From Tanypteryx hageni (Eukaryota > Arthropoda > Insecta > Odonata > Petaluridae): a stretch of DNA of 64,000 nucleotides. How positions within the stretch are numbered: the first letter of the stretch is position 1; every line of letters begins with the position of its first letter. This document shows positions 10,976 to 20,889 of this stretch, one piece after another. Position numbers and translations under genes: made by a program. The stretch is from assembly GCA_028673005.1 (NCBI GenBank), contig CM054118.1, positions 83,825,855 through 83,889,854 on the forward strand, given 5' to 3'. Under the pieces are notes generated by a model, which made no database searches, had not been told where the DNA came from, and saw only the letters and a program-made list of their open reading frames with translations.

Positions 10976-11640
10976 ATTAAACGGTGGAATTATTTCAGTA
11001 AAATATCCTTACTGACCGTTTGAGCTGAAAGAAGATCAATTTTATCTCTCTGATGGAAAAATCCTTTTGAGATTTTGATTTTCTAAATTTGATAGCATAG
11101 GGCGAATCGCTAAAATCCATCAACAACTACTTGTATTATTATGCATTAAACATTGTAAATTGTCAAAACAGCATAATATTTACAAGTTATGACACCTATA
11201 TAGCATCTTCATATTGTAAAAAAGAGTTTTGCTATCATTTCCTCGATTCTACTTAATAAAATGGACTTCATCTTAAGATTGAAATATATTTTTAGTAAAA
11301 ACCGATAGTATCAAATGAATGTTTAAAAATGATTTTTAAAGAAAACGGATGACATAAACCGTTATTGAAATTTAGTCGAGGAATACATTAAATGCAGCGA
11401 GGGAAACTGAACGGAAGATCCTAAAGGGGCGTTATCATAAGCAATCAAATAAATATTAACGAGCGAGAGAGTTTCCGCATGAACATTCTTTCCTAAATTA
11501 ATTTCCAGATAATAATCTCGCGGCAACTTTATCAAACTCCACAAAAAAGCACATAAATTACCAACTCCCTTGACGAAATTACTTAACTTATTTTTTTGGC
11601 CAACCCGGAGACCTCCTTACTTAATCGTTGACGAATTTTT
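10976..11640. other. AT-rich DNA, nothing recognised
   Basis: No frame, RNA gene or shared repeat that I can support. Confidence 0.5.
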
Positions 11641-11644
11641 AAGC

Positions 11645-12240
11645 GTTGTTTTTTGTACGAATTTGCGAAGGCAAATGGAGGGAAGTTTGGGATTGGACGG
11701 AGAGGGGAGGTAGAATTTCGGGGGAAAAAACTCGAGAAAGTGTCGATGCACGGGAAAAGGTATTTTATCGGAGACTGGAACCTGGTTTTGTGGCTGAGCG
11801 AGAGGATTTCTGGGATGTTAGGAGGGGGAAGAGACGGTTGGGTGGTTTGGGGAAGGGTTTGAAGGGAAAGGGTTGGGAGAAGAGGTGGATGGGGGAATAA
11901 ATGGGTTGGGTTGGGTGGTTTGAGGGGGAAGGGTTGGGGAATGGGAGCATCTTGCAGAATGAAGAGGAGGAAAAAGATAAGACTGTGTTGAGGAGTTGAG
12001 AGGAAAGGAGATGGAGTGAGAGTGGAAGGAGAGAAAAAAGGAAAAACAGAGGCGAGGGAAAAGAAAAGAGAGGGTAGAGAAAGAGGGGGAAAGAGGAGGG
12101 TAGGAGGGGTCGGATGCGGGGGGGAGGAGGAAGGGAGAGATAAGGAGTATCATTAGTGAAACGTACGCTGAGAGAGAGAAAGAGAGGATAAGGAAAAGAG
12201 GGAGGGAGAGGGTGGAAATAATGTGGAATTAAGGTGGAAA
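11645..12240 (+). repeat. Purine-rich tract
   Basis: About 600 bp of imperfect G/A repeats (GGGGAAGGGTTGGG, AGAGAGGGTAGAGAAAGAGG). It abuts a pyrimidine-rich tract at 12290-12835. The overlapping frames at 11646-11900 and 11818-12153 are low-complexity artefacts. Confidence 0.85.
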
Positions 12241-12289
12241 AAACGAAGATCGAGGTCTCATGGTTTTTCCATGTATCCTCCTCTCGCCC

Positions 12290-12835
12290 CTCGTCTCACC
12301 CCTCCTCTCTCACCCCACTCTCTCACCTCCCCTCTCTCACCCCCTCTCTCTTCCCCCTCTCTTCCCCCTCTCTCACCCCCTTCTCTCACCCCCTTCTCTC
12401 ACCCCCTTCTCTCACCCCTTTCTCTCACCCCCTCTCTCACCCCCTCTCTCACCCCCCTCTCTCAACCCCCCTTTCTCAACCTCCCCTCTCTCACCCCCAT
12501 ATCCCTACCCCTCATCCACCACTCTCACCCCTCCTCTCTCCCCTTCTCTCATCCCTCCTATCACCCCTCCTATCTCACTCCCCTCTCTCACCCCCATCTC
12601 TCACCCCCCATCTCTCCTCCCCTTTCTCACCAACCTCTCTCAGCCTCCCTCTCTCACCCCTCCTCTCTCCCTTCCTCTCGTCCCTCCTCTCATCCCTCCT
12701 CTCACCTTTCCTCTTTCCCTCTCTTCGCCCCCCATCATATACCCACTCCCCTATCCTCACCTCCCATCTTCCTTACACTTTCTCCCTCTCGTCTTCCCCC
12801 TCCCCATTCTCACTTTTCCTCCCAATTTTACTTAT
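12290..12835 (+). repeat. (CTCTCACCCC)n-like minisatellite
   Basis: Imperfect units of CTCTCACCCC, CTTCTCACCC and CTCCTCTCATCC run for about 540 bp. All three plus-strand frames stay open because the unit lacks stops, giving long Ser/Pro/Leu frames that are not proteins. Confidence 0.9.
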
Positions 12836-12844
12836 TTTTTCCAG

Positions 12845-12997
12845 GGACGCGATGGACTTGAAGAACAGAAACCCGAACATCTTATCTTTAATGGGAATGG
12901 ATATAACTGCTGTTTTGGAAGATTAAACAAGAAGCCATTGCTGAGTCCAATAATCAATCGAGGGGGACTCATTGTAAATGAGGGTCTGCGATTATGA
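12845..12997 (+). CDS. Candidate terminal exon, unidentified
   Basis: Where the pyrimidine tract ends, TTATTTTTTCCAG forms a good 3' splice acceptor at 12831-12844. The next 51 codons are open and normal in composition, beginning GRDGLEEQKPEHLIFNGNG and later CCFGRLNKKPLLSP, then a stop at 12995-12997. A GTAAAT that could act as a donor lies at 12974. The peptide does not resemble a family I recognise. The acceptor may simply be a by-product of the pyrimidine tract. Confidence 0.2.
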   Translation, partial: GRDGLEEQKPEHLIFNGNGYNCCFGRLNKKPLLSPIINRGGLIVNEGLRL

Positions 12998-12999
12998 GG

Positions 13000-13845
13000 A
13001 AATGCCATCGATACGTTACTTCGGCTTAAAATGTATTGCTCAACTGAAAAAGCGAGGAATGATACAGCAAACAGCATCATCGCACGTTCCTTTGGCATCT
13101 TAATGCAGTATAATTCAGTAATTCTGAAGGTACAAGTCGACAAGTTGGATCGTGTGCATGAATTGAACCAAGAATATTTTAGGTACTAATATATATGCTG
13201 TGAATATATCTAAAAAAACTGAACTTTAAATTAATTTAGAATTTAGTGTTTCTTCGATTATCCATTATAATATTAGTGTAAATCTGTTTGCTAGTGTTTT
13301 TGTCTGGAACTCTCTCCTGTCTGGGAAGTAATTTAAACATTTTTCACGAAAGCTGAATAACTTTTTAATCTTTGAATAAGACCAAAATTAAATGTATATA
13401 AATTTATTTTAATAAAATCATGTTTTGTATGCGTTAAAAAGTAATAAATATATCTGAAATTCACTTAATTAAATGCTTTATGAAATAAAAATAGCAATTG
13501 GCATATGAAGGTTGCGCAGCGTAATGTTTAACTAGTAAATATTACTTAATATTTCTTCGCTGCAACTTTTATTTACCCAAAACTATTTTCACTGCTTGGA
13601 ACATTCAATTAGGTTAAATTTATATTTATTGTTTTCTTTGTAGCCCATATAAAACATAGTTTCGGTAATTTTGATTCACATTTATTTTAACTGAATATTT
13701 AATTCACAAACATGCATCACATTTGATGGGCAATTACGCTAGTCATATAATAGTACTCTATATTTTCCATTCATACTGCTGATCCATAATAAAAAATATT
13801 ATTTTGAGAAGATGACGTTAGAGAATAACTATTTCGCATTTGTAA
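13000..13845. other. AT-rich DNA, nothing recognised
   Basis: No supported gene or repeat. The minus-strand frame at 12832-13143 is the reverse of the exon candidate and has no family features. Confidence 0.5.
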
Positions 13846-13846
13846 C

Positions 13847-14146
13847 CAGGGACGGCCCGAAGTACGGGCACTCCGGGCGGCTGCTCGGAGCATTAAAGTC
13901 TTGGGGCGCTCTCCCGATCATCTTTCTGTGCTTTACTTGCAAATAAATAAATCTAGGCTACCAGTTTATATCGCGGACCAGGCTGCAATCTTTCTGGCAT
14001 TTTTTCTATTATTTCATTATCAATAATTTTTACAGAGAGATGAATAAATTAAAATGTACTTTGAAAATATTCCAACAAATATTTACAGAGGAGAGCGCTT
14101 GAGTGCTATCTCGCCCGGGGTGCCAAAATTCCTCGGGGCGCCCCTG
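13847..14146. mobile_element. hAT-type MITE, 300 bp
   Basis: It starts CAGGGACGGCCCGAAG and ends GGGGCGCCCCTG. The GC-rich termini of about 35 bp are roughly inverted (ACTCCGGGCGG against CGCCCGGGGTGCC). Flanks are TTTGTAAC at 13839-13846 and TATGTAAC at 14147-14154, an 8-bp duplication with one mismatch. The CAGGG terminus and 8-bp duplication are typical of hAT elements. It has no coding capacity. Confidence 0.8.
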
Positions 14147-14389
14147 TATGTAACCTATCATGGCAAAGAAGTAATTAAAACTAAATTACAAAACATACTT
14201 AAACAGAGGGACAAGTTCTTCTAACAAAAACAACCTTAACGATATTCCAATCCATGTTTAAGGATTCCATTGCCATTTTTACACTTCCGCTCGATCTAGA
14301 TCAAGGAAAGCCACAGAAAAGTAACTCCTTAATAACTAGGGAGATATCATGATCGAATCTTGTGGATCGTATAATTTAGAACAGAGGGT

Positions 14390-14745
14390 GTTAGGAGGAG
14401 GAGAAGGATGGATCACCGGAAAGTGAAAAACGAGAAATGGAGGAGGAGAAAATGAGGGGAGGGAGGCGGAAGGAAGAGGAAGGGGAAGGATAGGAGGAGA
14501 AGGGGTGAGGAAGGTGAATGGCGTGGGGGGGAAGAGCGAGGGAGGGCAAGAGCGAGGGAGGGCAAGAGCGAGTGAGGGGAAGAGCGAGGGAAAGGAAGAG
14601 CGAGGGAGGGGAAGATCGAGGGAGGAGAAGAGCGAGGGAGGGGAAGAGCGAGGGAGAGGTAGGATGGGGCAGTGGAAGGATAGGAGGATAAGGAATGTGG
14701 AAGGTGAATGGTGTGGGAGGGCAAGAGCGAGGGAGAGAAGGGTGT
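14390..14745 (+). repeat. Purine-rich minisatellite, GGGAAGAGCGAG units
   Basis: About ten imperfect copies of a 13-16-bp unit (GGGAGGGGAAGAGCGA) at 14530-14665, followed by looser GA-rich sequence. Frames crossing it are artefacts. Confidence 0.85.
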
Positions 14746-14824
14746 GTGATTGTGTGTGTATTTATGGCTAATCAACCGTATTATAGCCATATCTCCTTCC
14801 ACTCCGAACATACTCACAAGCGAG

Positions 14825-15060
14825 GAGGGAAACCCGGTGCCGACATTAGCCTACACTTAACGAAGTGAACTAAGGGAACCAACTGCTTATCATCCCTTCC
14901 GAGGGACTTTGCGAGGTCTCCTCAAACCACACAAACAGGGGAGCCGTGCGACCTTGGCAGAAAAAAATCCTACTTTCGCAGGATTCATGCCCGCTGCCCC
15001 TTCGAGCAGCAGGCGAGTAGCAGCCAGCGTCCTAACCACTACACCACCGGCACTCCCGGT
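14825..15060 (-). mobile_element. tRNA-derived SINE, copy 1
   Basis: On the minus strand the 5' part reads like a tRNA-type RNA polymerase III promoter: a box A-like TAGTGGTTAGGACGCTGG at 15024-15041 and a box B-like GGGCATGAATCC at 14981-14992. A 3' body ends GCACCGGGTTTCCCTCC near 14830. The second copy at 51183-51412 shares the promoter end, the distance and the 3' body. The lack of a full cloverleaf and the long non-tRNA tail argue for a SINE, not a tRNA gene. Confidence 0.65.
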
Positions 15061-15760
15061 GGAAGAGTTGGGAAGGTAAAGGTGAGGGAGGGTAAGGGCG
15101 AGGGAGGGCAGGGCGAGGGAGGGTAAGGGCGAAAGAGGGGAAGTGTTGGGAACGGAGGGAATGGCCGAATGATATTTTTCCACTTGCAAGTGAACTTAAT
15201 GCGCGGCGCGGGACGTGATAAAAAACCTTTTCGCCACTGCCATTCCTAGCATAAGAGGTGAGCGAATGTGTTCGCATGCATCACACAGCGGCGTGGGAAG
15301 GGAAGGCGGATGAGGGAGCCCGAAGTTGCGGATGCCCTGATGGCGTGGAAGGAAGGAGGGGGATAGAATGAGGGAGGGATAGGAGTGTGGGTGGGGATCC
15401 TGGAAGGGCATCTATGAGACAGAAGGAAAAAACGCACCCTGCGTTGGTTATCTGGGAGGGTTACATTTTCCGGATTCCATCCGAAACGAGGAAAATATCC
15501 AAGGGAGTGAATGAATGGGGGTCGGAGAAACAAGCGCAAATGAGGATATGTGGAGGGCGTTGGTCATGACAAATGAAGAACGTGGCACGAAGGGAAAAAG
15601 AAAGGGAGAGGGCGCGAGAAGGAAGAGGAAGGAGATGTCGCAAATATTTTCCCGAATAGGAAAAATGAAAAGGGTCTTTTACAAGGGAGTGTAAGAGAGA
15701 TACGGAGCGAGGAAGAGAGACCGAGGGAGACAGGAGAGTAAACGCGCTGGGAGGAGAAGT
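15060..15760 (+). repeat. Purine-rich DNA with GAGGGAGGGTAAGGGC units
   Basis: A short minisatellite at 15080-15140 (GGTAAGGGCGAGGGAGG) continues into loose GA-rich sequence to about 15760. The many overlapping frames on both strands share no recognisable domain. Confidence 0.7.
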
Positions 15761-15779
15761 TTACATCACACGGTAAAAC

Positions 15780-16440
15780 CCCCAGCGCAATAATGATATT
15801 GTCAGGTTGTGATGAATACAGAGTTATTATGAAAAAACAATTTTTTGGAGCCATGGAGAATTTTAACTGCAATTTAATAATCATACTGATAAACATTACA
15901 TGCCATTTTTTACGGAGGATGTGGGAACATTTTAAATTCGTTCAACATCTAAAAGTTTATTTAAAATATTCCCAGAATTATATTTAATCTCGTGTTATAT
16001 CATTGAAGTTTACTATTATCATTTAAAAATACTATAAAATGAACAAATGATTCCACCGCAAACAATTAATTTTACCACTGATTTTTTATTATTACAATAT
16101 TAATAATATAAATCAGTAAATGATTGAATAATACAAACAAATATTTTTAGAAATTTTTAAAAACATTAATCTCTTAAATTTAACGAAATAAGGCTTCCAA
16201 TTTATTACAATTATCAATATGAATATTTACGAAAACAGAGAGGAGAGAGATAAATGCAGTTCTTTCTGTCATTATTCTTCTAAATTTTCACAGAGAAACG
16301 TTACCTTTCCGCTAATTATCTCCCACTTAACGAGGCAGAGTGCGTAAAATATCCGGATAACATTTACAATAAAGTTATGAGAGGAAGCGTGAGCGCTTCG
16401 GATATATTGAGTCGTACCTCGAGAAGAAAAGAACCCGTTG
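15780..16440. other. AT-rich DNA, nothing recognised
   Basis: No gene or shared repeat seen. Confidence 0.5.
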
Positions 16441-16449
16441 TGCGTGTAA

Positions 16450-17870
16450 GACATTGAAGGATCGAACAGAGGAAGAATGGGAGGAATGGAGGTTTGGAAG
16501 GGGGAAATAAGAGGGGAGGGAAGGAGAGCGGGAGAGGGAACAGCGAGTGGAACGCATTGCAAAAATTTGGAAAGAGTCGAGGGTCGTGGAAGAAGGGTAA
16601 AAGGGACAAAAAGTGGCGGGAGATGAAGAGATGAACGCGAGGGTTCAGTGAAGGGGGAGGGGAAAGTGAAGGGGGAAAGGAATGGGAAATGAAGGGAAAA
16701 GTGAAAGGGGAAGTAAAATAAATGGAGAAAGTGAAGGGGGAAAGTAAAGTGAAAGTGTATGAGAAAGTAAAAGAGGAGGAGAAAGGGAAGGGAAAATGGA
16801 ACGTGATTGGGGAGGAGAAACTGTAGGGAGAATAGAAAGTGAACGAGGAGGAGAAAGTAAAAGAAAAGGAGAAAGTAAAAGTAGAGGAGAAAGTGGAGGG
16901 AGAAAGGAAAGTGAATGTAAATGAGAAAGTAAATGGGGGAAAGGAAGTGAAAGGGGAGGAGAAAGTAAAGGGAGAGGAGAGAGTGATGGGGGAAGGAAAG
17001 TTAACGGAGGAGGAAAGTTAAAGGGGAGGAGAAAGTGAAGGGGGGAACGGAAAGTGAATGAAGATAAGAAAGAAAAAGGGGAGGAGAATGTGAAGGGGGA
17101 AAGAATTGAAAGGGTAGGAGAAGGTAAAATGGAAAGAGAAAGAAAAAGGGGAGGAGGAACTGAAGGGGTGAATGAAAGTGAATGAAGATGAGAAAGTAAA
17201 AGGGGAGGAGTCAGTGAAGGGGGGAAAGAAATTGAATGGGTAGGAGAAGGTAAAATGGAAAGAGAAAGTAAAAGGGGAGGAGGAAGTGAAGGGAGAAATG
17301 AAGGTTAAGGGGGAAGGAAAGTAGAGAGGGAGGGGAAATGAAGGAGGATGGGAAAGTGAAGGGGGAGGAGAAAGCGAAGGGGTGGGAGAGGGTTGTGTGA
17401 AAGTGAGGGAGAAAGAAGTGAAGGTGGAGGAGGAAGGGGTCGCGAAGTAGGAGCGAGGTTGGCGTGATGCGAAGGGAGAGAGACCAGGTGGGAGAAGACA
17501 AGTGAGGAGATAGCAGACGGAGGGAAGGCAAAAAGAGAAAGAGACGAAAGGAGAGGGAGAAGAAGGAGAGAAAATCGACAAAAGTCTCGCCGTTGAGTTG
17601 TAATGGAAGCTTTATATCATGTCTGTAGGAAGAAAGGCAGGAACTGGAAAGTAAACAAACTTGGGTTTAAGGGATAGTAGGTCGATAGAAGGGATGGAGG
17701 TGGGAGTGAATAGGATGATGAAGCAGAGAGGAGAGGGAGGCGCAGGGCAAGAGGGAGTGAAAAGGAGAGGTGGAATGGGTGCAGGAGAGGGAGGTGGAGG
17801 AGAGATAGAGAAAAGGGAGAGAGGAAGAGTTCTGGAAAGGATCGAATGTAGTTAGCGGCAGTTGAATGCC
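16450..17870 (+). repeat. Long purine-rich minisatellite
   Basis: About 1.4 kb of strand-biased sequence. The regular core at 16640-17400 repeats variants of GGGGAGGAGAAAGTGAAGGG with units of about 18-30 bp. The frame at 16839-17021 (Lys/Glu/Val repeats) and the minus-strand frames at 17018-17581 are products of the repeat, not genes. Confidence 0.9.
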
Positions 17871-18235
17871 TGATTAGGTAGAGGGAAAGGAGGAGGAAAA
17901 TAGAGCAGCTTAGGTGGAAATGGCATGTGTGGAGTGATGTGTCAGAGTGAGCGGGAATAGGAAGTAATATCTTTGATGAAGAGGACTATGGAGATATGCT
18001 GGAAGAGGGCGAGGTTATGCAAAATGGCGGCGGAATAAACGAGAAAATGCAATTTGAAGGAGTTTAGAATTATATTCATGAAATAAAAGTTGTCAGTTAT
18101 CTTTATTGTCAAACAATTCCATGCTGAAAATTTAGCATATTGATAAACAACTTTAATGGTTTATTTCAAAGTAATATATCTTGTACGAGTCACAATATAA
18201 TATGATTTAAAAAATTTTCTTATAGAAATTTATTG
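17870..18235. other. Mixed purine-rich then AT-rich DNA, nothing recognised
   Basis: No coding frame, RNA or shared repeat that I can support. Confidence 0.5.
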
Positions 18236-18471
18236 ATAACTAGGTAATTACCCGGGCTTTGCCCCAGGCTTAGAGCTTTGAATTTTTCATACACATATCA
18301 CTCGCTAATATTTTCATTCAAACTCAAGGTACTCTCAAGGTAACTCACCAATATTCCTCTTTAATAATTGGTATGAACAAATTAAATATAAACTGAAATT
18401 TGATACCTCCCTCCCCTCCAAGAAATCCAAGCTATCGTACCGATGTGGATATCCTCAACGTCTCTTTAGTG

Positions 18472-19175
18472 CAGTGATTCCAAACCTTTTTCATCCCAAC
18501 GCCCCCTTTTTCTGAAAAATATTTTCCACCGCCCCCTTTATGAATACTACCCTGCAGAGCTTTTCATAGCAAACGCCTGTTAAAGCTGAGCCACCAAGCG
18601 TGGACATCCGTCTAAAATCAGTCCCGTCTAATGCTATACGCTACATTTATATTATTTAGTATTATTATAACATACAATTATCAATTTTAGCTTTCATATG
18701 ATTTATATGATTTGAAAGTACATACATATACAGACGTCCGCCAGAGAAGGGCCCACTTTGTCGGTATGAAGTTATGAATGCAGCGGTATTCTGTGATAAA
18801 ATACGAGTAAAATAAATGAAAAATCACACTCCTTTGTTTAAAAATAATTTTTCATTGAATATTAAAGATGATATTTAAAAACAGTGTTTTGAGAAAATTG
18901 AAGTCAAAATCACGACATTAAAAATATCTTCGACTCGTACTTAATTTATGGATATAATTCCTCGATACGGTTATTCTTAATAAACCAGAAAATCGTTCTA
19001 TGCACTTTCTAGACATTGATATTTTCTACCCTTTTTTACAAAAATGCTGATATCATCGAAACTAGACTGGACAAAGAGGGCCCTTCTCTGGCGGACTATG
19101 GTACATAATTCCAGTGTCTCGAATTCTCATCTGCAACCCTCTTGGGGACGGTACAGCCCACGTTGGGAATCACTG
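18472..19175. mobile_element. hAT-type element, 704 bp, inserted in F3
   Basis: Ends are CAGTGATTCCAAACC and GTTGGGAATCACTG, an inverted pair. They are flanked by CTTTAGTG (18464-18471) and CTTTAGTA (19176-19183), an 8-bp duplication with one mismatch. End sequence and duplication length fit hAT, Buster/Charlie-like. No transposase frame is present. A smaller element sits inside at 18731-19101. Confidence 0.85.
18731..19101. mobile_element. TA-flanked MITE nested inside the hAT element
   Basis: A strong inverted repeat lies within the hAT element: 18736-18762 and 19070-19096 match over 27 bp with one or two mismatches (core GTCCGCCAGAGAAGGGCC). The probable tips CAGACG and CCATAG (inverted) are each next to a TA. 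This fits a small Tc1/mariner- or pogo-type nonautonomous element, though the exact ends are uncertain. Confidence 0.6.
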
Positions 19176-19350
19176 CTTTAGTACATGTACCAAGTTTAAA
19201 GTCTCTGAGTTTTATCGGTCAATTGGTTTCTCAGATATCTTCAAAAACCGAAATTAGGAACGACAGTTCCATGGGGACCCCTCGGGCCCCAGTGGGCCGA
19301 TTTAAATTATATTTGTCATTGCAACTCTCATGATCAACCTGAAGCTGCGT

Positions 19351-19819
19351 AATAATGTAACTCGACCGAATATGGCATATCTAAGTTTATTAATTATTTA
19401 AACGTCTTTCACAAACGCTGAAAGTAAAACTAACATAATGTCCTCTTAAACAGTTTATTCACCTAAAAATAAAAAATGTTACAACTGCAACGCTTCAACG
19501 TGTAATTACTGGTTAGAATTTTTGCAAAACCTTGCTGTTAGGCCATATTCGGAACGTATGATCTCAATATGGCTTATTGGGTTATTGCCAAAAAAAATAA
19601 GTGAACAAGAATCTGAAATATATATCATATACGTGTATCAAAATTCTAATGCTTGATTGCTCAAAATGGTCACAATAAATTACCGGTAGGCAAAAATAAC
19701 TAAAAAATGAAAAAATAAAAGTCAAGATTCTACTCTTACAGAGGTCAAAATCGTATAATTTTACCACCAAATATTTAGGCACATGAGGTCAAAATTTAAT
19801 TTAAATAATGAAATTAACA
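19351..19819. other. AT-rich DNA with short related motifs
   Basis: Variants of a GAATATGGC / GCCATATTC motif occur at 19370, 19540, 19565 and again near 20040-20055, hinting at an unrecognised repeat. No gene is seen. Confidence 0.35.
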
Positions 19820-19920
19820 AAAAGTAAAGTACTCCTTTAGCCAAACAATTAGAATTGTTTATTATTATTAATTATTAATTATTATTGTTAATTGTTTGGC
19901 TAAAGGAGTACTTTACTTTT
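19820..19920. repeat. Perfect 32-bp inverted repeat with AT-rich loop
   Basis: The arms 19820-19851 and 19889-19920 are exact reverse complements over 32 bp (core AGTACTCCTTTAGCCAAACA). They enclose 37 nt of almost pure A/T. The lack of any mismatch, in DNA where other repeats are heavily decayed, implies recent origin or gene conversion. Confidence 0.95.
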
Positions 19921-20525
19921 AATAATCTGAGCCAAAGTTATTGAGCTACCAACGATGTAAAGAAATTAACAACAAAATGTGATCTAAAATCGTTCAAAAA
20001 ATTCATTTTCATTATTTCTGGCTCACAAAATGAGCAATATGGCCTACATAGGCCGTATTGGGGAGACTTGGACTAGTAAAATATATTCCGTCGGAACCAC
20101 ATGACATCTCAATGAATTGGCAAACCAATCACACCATTAATAGTAGAGACAATTATTTTGTAGAATGCCTAAGGTAAAATTAATTAATACACTTTTACCT
20201 TTACTAACAATGACTTAAACAACGTCTTGAAATTAGATGCACGTAACCACAAACGCTGGTCTCAAACAAAACACTCCAGCAAATTCAGCCAACAGAGCGC
20301 GACCAGCGGAATTCCATATAAACACAGTTGTTAGCAGTCTACCGATATACCGCAACCACCATCTATCAAATTGTCACGTAGTACGTTTGATACGGCGATT
20401 AGGTCATATTAGGTCGAGTTGCCTTAGTTCTAGAGATAATCTGAAAGAACTTATAAAAAAATTATGAGAAAAGGATCACTCGATGGTTGAGAAAAAGTAA
20501 AACTCGTTCGCGCCTTTTATTTATA
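19921..20525. other. No supported gene
   Basis: The frame at 20237-20467 has ordinary composition but no recognisable family or splice context. Confidence 0.4.
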
Positions 20526-20529
20526 GCTC

Positions 20530-20880
20530 TAAAATGTATCTCACCAAAACATTGATAATAGTGAAGTTTTCATCAAAATCGGTCAATTCGTTGCCGACAT
20601 ATACTTAAAAACCGAAATTTAGACCGGACCTTACATCATGACCTTTCGACGTTGGGGACCGATTTTGTCCATTTTCGGTTCGAAAATGTGTCTCATCAAA
20701 ACATTGATATTGGGGGAGCATTCATCAAAATCGGTCATTAGGTTGCTGAGATTGCTTCAAACAAAAACGAAACTTGAACCGACTGTTCCACGGGGACCTC
20801 TCGGGCCCCCGATTTGAATCATTTTTGGTACTTCGAACCTCATGATCAACCTAAAGCTGCTACCTAATTTTCAGCTCCTA
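20530..20880 (+). repeat. F3, second copy with internal duplication
   Basis: Two sub-units in direct order each carry TCACCAAAACATTGATA / TCATCAAAACATTGATA followed by TTCATCAAAATCGGTCA. The second continues into GGGGACCTCTCGGGCCCC and CATGATCAACCTAAAGCTGC, matching 19280-19350. Confidence 0.7.
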
Positions 20881-20889
20881 CGTTTATTT

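Larger units (their letters stand above)
18240..19350 (+). repeat. Repeat family F3, split by a hAT insertion
   Basis: The outer parts are 18240-18471 and 19176-19350. The first begins near GGTAATTACCCGGGCTTTGC, a GC-rich palindrome-like motif. The second carries TTATCGGTCAATTGGTTTCT, CAAAAACCGAAATTAG, GGGGACCCCTCGGGCC and CATGATCAACCTGAAGCTGC, all of which recur in the F3 copy at 20530-20880. The element type is unknown. Confidence 0.65.

Noticed and set aside
12223..12997. Three overlapping plus-strand frames of 212-245 codons
   Set aside because: All three frames stay open across a CTCTCACCCC repeat; composition is nearly pure Ser/Pro/Leu/His. Only the last 51 codons of one frame (12845-12997) are retained, as a weak exon candidate.
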